Positions 1-12,000 of a DNA stretch of 64,000 bases are shown piece by piece (within the stretch, counting starts at the first letter, position 1; each line of letters starts with the position of its first letter). The position numbers were made by a program, and so were the translations under genes. The stretch lies in assembly GCF_000327385.1 (NCBI RefSeq), contig NW_008710630.1, positions 233,649 to 297,648 on the forward strand, written 5' to 3'. Source of the DNA: Lottia gigantea (Eukaryota > Mollusca > Gastropoda > Lottiidae). The notes under the pieces were generated by a model. The model saw only the letters and a list, made by a program, of their open reading frames with translations, had not been told where the DNA came from and made no database searches.

Positions 1-3000
1 AAAATTTTATAAAAAAAATCTTCAAATATTACTTTAACATTATTATGCAGCGTCTTCATAACCTAGGATGAGACTCTTTTGAAATTTGTACACTCTGAAC
101 GCAGATGATGATGATGATGATTTTGTATCTTAAACAAGTGAGCATAAGATGAGCTTTAGTCAATTTGAAGTCCATTTTAAGAGTAAAAAGGAAGCATACC
201 ACAAGCTAACAAATTAGTAAAGTCTCTACAACCATTCATTTTACCAGAATGACGTGGTGCCAACAGACATTGCTCAGAGCCTGATACCAAGATTCCATCG
301 TCACACAGGATCGCTTCACTCGTTCTTCTCTCTGTGGATCATAGAATATATATTATTAGTTATGTGGACTCCCGGCTGCGCCCCGACAAGTGAGAATTTA
401 GTCCCTGCAATTGACCTCTCACAAAATGTTCTTCAGTTCAGCAGTGGTTAAATATTTGTAGGACCCCTGACCCATGGTTCTTGCCTTGAAACTTTGAGAC
501 GGTCAGAACTAGTTGCGAATGCAAAAGGGTATTTTGGTGTATCAGAATCTTTAGAAATGCCTCATTTGCTTCCATTAGGCTACCGTCTTGTCTTACCTTC
601 TTTACACACGACTGGTCCTATTTTCAGTGGTATTTCTCGTTCGTAAAGATCGTTGTTAATGTACATACTGAGTGGTCGTTGGAAATATCCTTCTAAGACC
701 TGGAATTCAAACTCATCCTGGCCGTACCAGTAGGTTACTGGTCGTGTACAAGTACATCTGAAATACAAATAGTTTATACACAAGGGTAACTAGTAGCATT
801 CAAGTCCCGAAGTTGATACCAGTGGTATATAACACTCTAGCAAGGATAACGTCATTGGATATGCGGACTAGATTGTGGAAGCTGAGGCTGGCCTGGCTTT
901 GGCCTGGCTTTGACCTCCCAATTGTCAGATTCCTTATAAGGAAAGTTGAGTTGAGAAACTAGGTCACCTGATATAGCAGTCACTTAGAATAGATCATAAT
1001 CCAATCATATTAACCAACCAGATTACAGTATTTTACTTTGGTTCATTTGTGCTCCAATGGGGCCTTGCTCTTTTAAACATGACATGCGCCCATAATGTAA
1101 ACACTTACTTGGATTGGCCATTTTGGCAGGAATCTTTGAAAATGCAAGAGCAGTTCCCTTCAGGGAAGTCGTCCAACTCAACTAACCCAGTGCCGTAGTT
1201 AAAGAGGAACCTTTCCGGGCGAGACACATTATTATAGAGGCACTCGATCCTCAGATACTGCTCACAGTTAGTATATCGGTTCGTGATGTCGTCAGCCTTC
1301 CAACCCCCTAGGAGGCTTACATACTTCACCCCAAATAAAGTTTTTAACAGCAACCCTTCGTCCTCATGATGAAAAATATTGTTAATATATCGCAAATCGG
1401 ACGCAAAATCACATTCCACTTCGAATGTTTCCGTGCTTGCAGTATCGTCATGGAACGCAGGCTCGAATATAGGGTTTCCGTTGATATCTAACATAATGTT
1501 GCCATCAGAATCGAACAAAGGTCCACCACCACCACCGCCGGAAGTAGATGATTGTTTAAGCACTAAATACTTCCCCGACTTCCGGTATCCGTCTCTATAG
1601 TAGTCCCCACAAGTACGGTACACCTTCTTCAAGCAGTCGGTTGGTTCATCTTCACGATAGTTACCGGAGCAATCGACTTGACCGTCACAAAACATGGCTT
1701 TAGTGATGCACTTTCCATCGTAACACTGGAACGAGTCGGGTGAACATTGATCTGAGGAAAGAAATACAAAACCATTCCTCAAATGTATAAATATTGTTAT
1801 ATATAAAAAATTTTATTTTTGACTTAGGGTTTCGTTTGCTGCTCGTATCGTCAGCAATTGGCTTTTTATTCATTATTCATCAGACACTTTGAGCTTGAGT
1901 TTACCAGCTAAGGAAAAGTGATTAATTTGTACCTGCACAATGCACTAGATTTGAAGACTCTAGAAGGTTGCACCGTTTTCTTTTCCTTCTTAAATCTTTA
2001 AAAGGTCTACTCGAAAAGTTCGGCTGAGTTCTGCAACTTTACGGAAACTACCGAGAGTTACCGACAGCTAATATATCTCCCCACATTTGGTTTCATCTGA
2101 CAAATCCATGTCAAATTTTTGTTTTACTTCTTGATGATACTCTGAGCTGTTGCTGTAAACTACTGTGAAAGTTCAGCAAGTACTCTGCAACATTGAGGGA
2201 AACCATCCAAAGTTACCCAATGCTAAGTTTCTGTACCTACCACAGTTGATTTCATCAGAAGAATCCAAACAGTCAACAATCATGTTACACCGCCTGTTTC
2301 TCTCAATACACTCTCCGTTCTCACAGCGCCATTCTTCTGAACTACAGTTCCTAGCAACTGAAAAAATTAAAAAGATCTTTTCATACGACGAGAGGGTCGT
2401 AATATTCACGAGTTTCATGCGCGTCTTTATATTTACAATATAAATCACATGTTTAAGCGTGTTGATGGGTCGGTTTGAAAATCACGTGACATAACGAATA
2501 TTTTATTACCCCTGATCATATACAAAAAGGGAGGGTCAGTTCTTACCACAAAGAAGTTCATCGGAGCCGTCTCCACAGTCGTCTTTAAAGTTACAGTAAA
2601 ACATTATCGGAATACATTTACCATTCTCACATCTGTAGCTAGCGTCATTACATACTGTATAATCTAGAATATTAGTAATTAGCAATGAAATAGAGTTTTA
2701 CGCCATTCTTACACACCCTTTATTGGGTTTATGAAGACATGGAAGGAATGCAGAAAGGTTATAAGGAGAAAGTAGAGTCAAAGGAAATTTACATTTGAAA
2801 ATTATCAAGGAGTTAATCCTTTGAAATTTAAGACCACACTTACCACAGCCAACCTCGTCTGAAGCATCAGAGCAATCAGAGATCCCATCACAAACCGAGA
2901 GACTGGAAATATATTCTCTGTTGGCACATTGGTGGGTAGTTTCGGATATGAATGTTGGTGTTCTCTCTTTGATAGTTGATTCTAAAAACATCCCGAAAAT

Positions 3001-6000
3001 ATATAAAATATGACATTTTACGTCACACGTGAAATCTGAATAAGCCGACGACATTTTAATGAGTAACGTTTTCCCAGGACGGCATTAGCCTATTCCCTAA
3101 GGATGTTTAACAGTCGAGAATCTAAAAGCAATTTTAAATTTTTTTATGAGTTTAAGATTAGCTGTTCATGATCATGATTTTGTTTGCAGACTGCTTGCTA
3201 ACTTACCTGTTATGACCGTGGAATCATTCCTATCACGTGATATCTCACAAATATACTGATAAACCGTGTTTAAAGCACATGACACGTCGTTCCAGGACTT
3301 GGAGAACTTACTGGACCGGACGCTCATCAGGACACAGTTCTCTGTGCCTTCACCATCTGGCTGTCTTTCTTCCCTGTGAGGATTGAATACATGTATCAGA
3401 ATATATCTGTCCATGTGTTTGTACAGAGCTTGTAGAATTAGGTCAAGACATAGGAGGTTTAAAAGAATGAGGACGGCATGGCGTTATAAGCTCGGGCCGT
3501 CTCTAGTTTGTTAAGGCTCTTTGGTTGGGACGTTTTTGATATGAAATACATTATCGCACACATGTACTACTAGATTCTTAATTCCCAAAGTTTTTGCTCA
3601 TTGGAGTCTTTCAAAATTATTCATTCATTTTACATTTGTACCATGGGAGTTTCAAAAACCCTAAAACAATATCATGAGTGATCTTACCAGCTGGTATACA
3701 TCATGGGATTATCATTCGTCCATCGAAATTCACCGTTAATTTTTCTCAATCCTGAAAAAATATTCACAAACTAGAATAAAAGGATCATCATATTTGGGCA
3801 AATTTGCAAACGCGGGGCGGTCTCAAAGCTATTGTCTCTGATAAAACTTTCCGTCTTCATTAGCCCACATGGTGCAGAAAAGTAGGACGCAAAAATTCAT
3901 TCATTTCATTTTCCGATATATCTTTCATGCTACTCCACTGATGCTTTCACATCTCAAGGGAGGGATATGGTGATTTGGCACAAAGCTGTTTTCGGGCGAA
4001 ACACTGGCATTGTTGAGGTCTCCCAATATAAAAAAAAATACCCAGGTCCATTTATCAATATGTGCTCCCATATACAAAAAAAAAAAACCCAAAAAACAAA
4101 CAAAAACATAACAACCTATATAAACGTCCTGGTTGACTAACAATTCCACTGTAAAAAATAACGAGTACACGAATACCATTTCCTGATGGCTCTCGATGTT
4201 CACAAGTGATCCGCCCTTTTGCTGACATTTGTCCCGAGCTTGATACCATGTCATCACTTCCGGTGCAACAAACAAACGATAACAGCCGCCATCATGGCTC
4301 AGCCAACCTACGTCACAGTTCTCTGAAATCAGAAAAAGAAGCTTTGCGAGTCAGCAAACCTAATGACCCAAAGATCATAGACCATGTGAACTCTCTGAAA
4401 GGGGAGCTGAGTTGCCAATCATAAATACCAAACATCAATCGCCCTGTGGTCCCTCTGAAAGAGATGCTGAGTTGACCAAAATACACATCAATAGCTTTGT
4501 GACTCTACATGATTGCTTAAATGTCCATTTCTAAAACAATATCATCTATGTGCACTCTCCAAAAGGGATATCGGGCCTCTGACTTTTCTGCCAATGATTT
4601 GGTTAATGAAGAAAGGCAACCATTGAGCATGAGACAAGACCGTCGTAAATACAAAAACAAGTAAATTGCAAAAAAAAAACCTTACCGGTGGTGGGGGTTT
4701 TTGCTGTATTAGTTTTAATGGTATATTTCAAGAGGAATCCAGTGGTCTCGGGCTGCCGTTGGTTCGTTTGAGCAGCTTTACTGTATTCCACTGTCATCTC
4801 TCCCCAGCGTGAATAAATAAATTTAGGGGGTGGGTTCAGACCACAGTATTTTCCGATTTTGATTTTGTTTCTTTTGTAATCTGTATCGTATATGGTAACT
4901 GACGACAATTCACACGATGATTTTTCACTATACATACTGAATTCTAGAACCTCCAGCTCGACATAATCTCGGGTGAAGTCAGTCGATCTGATGATCCACG
5001 GACAAAAAAGACCATTGACGTTGACTTGCTGTGGGTGATACATAGAACTAAGATACCCACATCTTTTTTGACAGATCGGAGCAAAGTTGGCAGGGCAGGA
5101 ATGGTCTTGAACATAATCACATCCTCCACAGTCATCTTCTGGAAAGAGACAGCAAAATGACGATGATGATGATGATGAAGATGGGAATGAAAGATGGTGA
5201 TGATGATTGATGATGATGAAGACGATGATGAAGACGGCAGTGGTAGTGACGTGACGGTAGTCCACAAGCGCAACCAGATAGTCTCAAAAGTGTTTGGGGA
5301 GGTCATGCAATTATATCCGAAAAGGTGTAGCTTCCCGACTTAAATCCAATTCTAAAATGAGCCATAAAGCTTCAGTGCGCTGTTGGTCGGGTGGCTGTCA
5401 AAACTGAGCTCTCCCAGTTATGTAAGCGCCAGATAAAGTACACGTCTTTATGATTACAGTAAAATCAAGTTGAAACAAAGACAAGGTTACCAGCTTGTGA
5501 GATCTGCAGCTTAAAGCCACGAGCAGGAGCGGGTAATGATGATGAACAAGTTGTAAATTTCAAAATGAACTCGTTGTTGGGTGACCTGAAAATACTTCCT
5601 GAAATATAATGAATTGTTCTGTATCTTATTGGACTAATGAAATGAAATAAAGTTTTATGTCCCACTGTTCTGTATCTTATTGGACTAATGAAATGAAATA
5701 TAGTTATATTCGCAGTTCGAAATAGCTTGACATTGTGAAGATGAGTCAAGGTAATAGGAGCAGTTCGTGCATTGTGAAGATGGGGATATCTATGCTCTTA
5801 CCGATGAATAGTTGGTAGTTCTTGTGATTTAGATGGATAAATGTGCTCATTGTAAGCGTGGGGTTATAGATCCTGATATAGTCTAAACACTGTCCCACCG
5901 GTCTACTATCGCCAATCAACCATTCTGTATTCTGGTAATGGTTTGCGTCCAAACCGTCTTCCTGTAATATTATGATAAGAACAGTAAGATGAGGGAGTCA

Positions 6001-9000
6001 GATGACCACAGGGGTGGGTGCAAAGCCGGAACAACTTTTTTTTCTGATATGGTCACATTCGTTCTTATGCTGCCGACGCGTTTTGGATACAGAAACCTTA
6101 TCAGGACAACAAGATTTGAGATGGGGATGAAGAGAAACGTGCTCGCCTGTGGCGAGTGACTTAAAGTGTTGTCTAATATTTTGAAAATGGTGAAGTTCCT
6201 ATTCGAAGCCTGACTCTTCATTGGCAATTGATGCTGCCGATGTGTGTTTCGGATAAACAATCCTCATCATGGCAACTAACTTTGGAAAATGATGTGCTTA
6301 CCCTTGGCGAGCGGCTTAAGGAGATGTCTAATATTTTCAAAATGGCGAACGTTCCTATTGGAAGCCGGACTGTATATTCCCAATCGATTCCAGTATCATA
6401 AATGGGGTAGGACGGCGACGAAATGGTACCAGGTTCGGTTATAGTTCCTTTATATACACCCTTACTGTTTACATCTAAAAACAGAATAAAATAGTCATTG
6501 GCAATTACCAAAAGTGACTTTTGCTCCATCATGCCTATTATTGTGTTATGTACAGGCCTGTAATCAGACTTGGTTGTTCGTTTAGTCGCAGTGATGATAT
6601 TGGTCGGTTCTCAGATCAACCTCTTCTCCCCTGAGACACTTCACCCCCACCCATACCATACCTTACCTTTAATGCAGAGTCTTTGTCCATAAAAATCTTC
6701 ATCAGTTGCTGGAACCATTCTATGTATGTAGTGGTGATTGAATCTATGAGGGGTCCGTAGTATACATGAACCGTTCTTGTACTGGATGGACCCACAAGTC
6801 TGTCGGTTTTCATCACAAAGCTCTAGACATTCCGCTACATCGTCAACCATTACCGTTCTTTCAAAATCAGCCAATGGTAAATCGAGTTTCTTTCTCTGGG
6901 TTATGCCATGACCAATGAAATCGGAGCTTGCTGCACAGTTAACATCTCTTAAAACTAAAATGTAATTGGACAAGTTACTGTAGCCAATAGTTAGTCGAGA
7001 TTCTTTTCTTAAGTAACGCTGTGAATAATGAATTTGGAGCTTGCTGCACAGTTTACATCTCTCTAATTATAGATAATTTTGTATATAAACTACCAAACCA
7101 AGAGTACCATACCATCCAATTGATCCTGATCTTACTGCCAACAACTACGATATGCGATATAAGTTATCTGGAAGCGAGTGTTAATCGGACATCTACCAAC
7201 TAACCAGGTCCGATTGTTTGAAACAATCCATGCAAAGTTAAAAAAAAAATCCAAAATCTGGAAAAGCACAGACAACTTAAAGCAGAGAAAATCTGAGTTA
7301 GTTACCATTTCTGAGACAGCCCATCAGTTCCAGTTTAAAACAAGGTTGACCAATGTATTGGACTATAGTGATTTTAATATATCGGGTGACTATACTGTGG
7401 GGTAGAATATACAGCCTCTCTGATATCACCCGCGGTTGGAAGCTGAAATACTGAAAAAGTTAAAAAAAAAAAAAAAAAAAAGGTCCGTTATAATAAGTGA
7501 GAGAGGTGCACCCAAAGACCACCCGCGGTTTCATAAAAAACGCTTATATCATTAACATTTACTGTGGTGGGTGTCGCTGGTGAAGTCGGCCCTTTTGGTA
7601 TACCTTTAAACATCCCAAAAGACCGTTATATTAAGTTCTGCAATGGATTTCGCGAGAGAGACCTACTTGTGCAGCTGATCTGGTGCAATGTCTTTCCAGA
7701 TTCAATGCGGCATCGTGCTTCGTGCCAACGCTTTCACAAATCTGGTACGATTAAGAGTGGAAAGGCGTGAACCTCTGGCTTTGTAAGATTGCGATGATCT
7801 ATGATCTATGAATAGAAATGCACCATGCTTACATCTAGCCAAAGAAGGATGATACAAGGGGAAAACACCATTACACTGTTTTAATTGCTGTGATATATTA
7901 ACAGAAATGACCTTACGATTATATCCCCGGCATCATCTGTAACGTATTTAAGATTATCACGCCCCATACCGTACTGTACAGTAAAATTAGTAATATATAA
8001 CTCCTCCCTGTTGTAGATGACCACATCCAACCAGAGTCCTTCTACTACCATTGGTACTATCAGCTCAATCTGGAAAACATGAGACTGGTCATAGAATCGG
8101 TTTTGGTTAAGCAATGAATAGTGATCAATGGTGGTTCATTGTTGTCGTGTCACAAACTGCTAACTATTTGGTCGCGGTAGTTTTGTATGACAGGGTACTG
8201 CAATGGGTCATCTCTTTGGACCCGAAAACAGTAGAATGATCATAGAATCCGTTTGATTAAGCAATGATGTTGATCACCTAAGCGACCTCTTAAAGAGTGT
8301 CATCTTACCTGAACAAACGGCTCATCATCATCTGTGCGGGCACACCACCCAATAGAGTTAAAGGCGATGGTGTCACTCTTGAAGTTTTCCGTTTGACTGG
8401 AAACCACAACTTGGTCGTCGAGAATTCTTCCATTTGTCAACCCTAGATCGTTACCACATTGAGTTTGGGCTGAAATACGAAAATACTTTTCTATTTGACA
8501 TAGGCGTACGGATCAGAGGTTTTGACATAGTGGAAAAGTAGATATAATACTGCACACTAGTCTCATTTCTGAGGGACCGATACTTACAATCAATGTTGGT
8601 GTTAAGGTTAACGATGTCTTTCAGATTCCCGTAACCTCGCTGTTTAACGACAGTAACATACCGTCCAACCATCGGTCTGTAGCATTCGTCAACCAGAAAC
8701 CAAGTCATTTTTAAATTCAACTCTTTTCGACAAGCTTCGGCTGATTTATCCATAAACTCGAAGGGTCCTTGGGTAACATAAACAATCACATATAGATCTA
8801 GATCTACGGTGTTGTCTGAAAGAATGAAAAACAATCGATGGGGTGGTATTTTGGTGCCCAAGTTGTGAAAATGGTTCAACAAATCAGGAACTGAACTGGA
8901 CAATAACCCCCATTCCCCACCCCCACCGTTTGTGTCGCCAGTCTCGGGATGCTGGCGCCACGATTGTAAACATTACAATGGCAAGTTGATAAACCTTAAT

Positions 9001-12000
9001 CCCCCCCCCCCCCCAAAAAAACAACATATAAGCTATGTGGACTCTCTAGTATGAAAATGAATTGACTACTTACCTATTTTAGAATCGATAAAGAAATGTG
9101 TCACTCTCCTAGCAAAACCAAAATCTGTTTGAAGCCAGGTGATTGGCTGCATATCTTTAGAACTGTAAACTGTAAAAGCAAATGTGATGACGGGTAATAT
9201 TACTAAATTATGGTTTGCTTCCAGAAACATCCTTTGATGACGTCACTATCGCAAAGGTCCCAAATTCTTATATATAGGGCTTTGAAAGGACCTTGGTAGT
9301 GACGTCGAGAAACGTTTAGTTGTAGTGGAATTGCATGAACCACAGACGTCTAACTGATAATTGGAATGGTGCAGAATGATGCTATCAGTATCCCCAAATA
9401 CACATAAAAAGTTTAGAAAACTTCTTTACAATCCCTGTAATAAACCATACTTACAAGATAGTCTAGTAAGATCTTGATAGTTAAAACCAGAATGTGTTAT
9501 TAATGGTCTGTTAGATGTCTTCCCTACAAAAAATTTAATGAATGGAGTTTCACGCCCTTCTTTTCTTCGTCTGAATAGACTAATGACGATGGGCAGCGTC
9601 ATGCAGTGTTCAATGAGAAATTTTGCTAGGGCAACGACATTAGTCTACGGTCGCCGTCTCTTTATCTCAAACGATTTCCCTCTGTCAGTGATGCACGTAA
9701 GAGGGCTGACGTGGAAAAAGCGTCTTGTCGTTCGGATGAGACAATAAGGCCCCGTGTGCTCCATCTGTGCACGCTAAACGAATATTGGATAGAGACCCCA
9801 TTTGGCAGCATAAGGACAAAACACAGACAATGTGAGATTAATGACAAAAGCAATACAAATAACTTACTGGAGCATTCGGGTACAGGACATTCTTCAAACT
9901 GTGTAGGATTGATGTAGCATCCTATTCTGGCAATATACGAGTATCTAGTTTTAAATCTGATACTACGGCAGTAGTTTTCTTTGTATAAATCTGGGTTATC
10001 CTCGACGTAGGAAGCTACTACCACTTGGTCCCAGGGTATGCACGGTTGATTATTTACCGTGAAAGCCATTTTCCCGAGATAATCTTTCTTATCCCCCTGG
10101 TGTACACATTCTAAAGGCTCTGAAAAACAAATTGGGCTTGCGATTCCAGATTACAATATTTCCCCTATGTTGATAATTAATATCGGCTAATGTCTGTCTG
10201 AACAGTCGCCTTGCTTGTTTCACGAAATACAGTGATTTGATTGGGTTGTAAGCCAGGTAATACAGCCAATCAGAGGCCTCGAGAGAAATACAGTAAACAT
10301 TGTGGCTTTGTTTTTACAGAATTTTCAGATGGCCTGAAATGAATTTCGAGCATGTAGAAGGATTAATTTCCACTTCAATATCAGATCTAACACAGGCCCG
10401 AGGGGTGGGGGTGGGGGTGCATGGCCTAACGACCCTCCCTTAAATTCTCTACTGATTAAGCGTACCTGGTATGTACAGACACAAAGTAACTTTATCACCG
10501 TCTTCCCAATGAAATATCTGCACATCTTCTTCAGCGGCTTCCATATTCTGTATTGGTTGACAGTCACTAGAACCCCGTAACTGGTAATACGAATTGAAAT
10601 TAAACTTAAAATGAATTTTAACAAAACTTTATGATAGCAATCCTAACATACAAGACAATTCTCGTCTAAAGCATGACAGAATCTGGAGCATAATTGTTTA
10701 CTAGTGGACTCCTCAAACGAGAAGTACCATCAGGCGTTTGAAAAGAGTAAGCCTGGTCAGTACAAACAAGACAATTCTGTTAATCAAAATCACCCACTAA
10801 AACCCAGTCACTGGTAATGTGAATTGAAAATAAACTTCAAAACGGTTTTAAGAAAGCTTTATAATAACAATCCGTACATGCGAGACAATTCTGTTAATCA
10901 AACATCTCGCCTATAGCATGACAAAATCAGGAGCAATAACTGTTTACTAGTGGACTCCTCCAACGAGAAGTAACATCAGGTGTTTGAAAAGAGTAAGCAT
11001 CGTCTGATTCGCGCGACACCCGCCACTACTGAATTCTACCCTGAATATGTATTTAGGATACTGGTTGTTTCTGTTTATACCATTGCCGATCCCTCTTTCG
11101 GATAATCATGACAAGATTTCGACATCGGATAGTCTCACACCTTTTGGTTGTCTGAAATCAGGAGGTTTTAGTCTTGATGATAGTGTCTACATGCAGTAAA
11201 TTCCAGACAAAAGTCTTTATGATAGAGTTTAAAGCTGTGAAGTACAGATTGGTTGATACTGTCTTCGTACAAATTGGAGTCTGGTCATTAAAGTCTAAAG
11301 AAGTTTCAGTCTGGCTGATACGGTCTATTGACAGTAGTCCAGCATGCGTCTGATTAATTCAGTGAAATCTAGCTTGAGACTGGTTGATAAAGTCTACGAC
11401 TAATCAGAACCCAAGCCCGCATCTGGTCAAGCTGAACAATGGTTGCTTTCCCTAAAATTCTTACGAATACAGACTTTCATACAGTTGGGCAACCAAATTG
11501 GACAGTTTGGTCCATACCTCGACATCTAAAGAAATTTGAGAAACAAGATTTTCGGTGAAAGTTAACAATAGCACGCCAAATCATCAGTAAAAATTCCAGT
11601 TCCCAAATCAAATATTTTTTGCACAAAATTGCTGATTTTTTCCTAGTTAGATACGAGTAATTCCGAACAAACCGTGAGTCAAAGGTTCAGATTGTGCCGA
11701 CTGATTAGACCAATTATCACCAATCAGTGTTAATCTGGTTGAATTTTTATTCAGTTTCTAAAAACTATACGCTGATTGGACTTTGGCGATTTTCGATCAT
11801 TCAGATTGCAGTGTAGACATTCAAGAACTGGTTTAGAGAACGACTTTCGAATAAGGTTAACGTTAATGCATCTCTTAACCGCTTGTGTTGGGTATCGGGT
11901 AGTTGAGCCCTTGGACTTATCGTCACAGTATTGCTTTTATCTGCCCGCGAGAGCCTGAAAAATTTGACTGCCACTGCAGCCACCCATTAAAGCTATATAT

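Noticed and set aside
5146-5265. Ser/His-rich open frames
   Set aside because: They are produced by a GATGAT simple repeat in the intron before the second CUB exon; the real coding frame starts at 5,138.
7564-7770. 68-residue open frame on the plus strand in a mosaic receptor intron
   Set aside because: No recognisable domain, no splice context and the wrong strand for the surrounding gene; kept only as a possible degraded repeat fragment.
9538-9747. Plus-strand 69-residue open frame
   Set aside because: It overlaps a copy of repeat A (CATGCAGTGTTCAATGAG) and has no domain.
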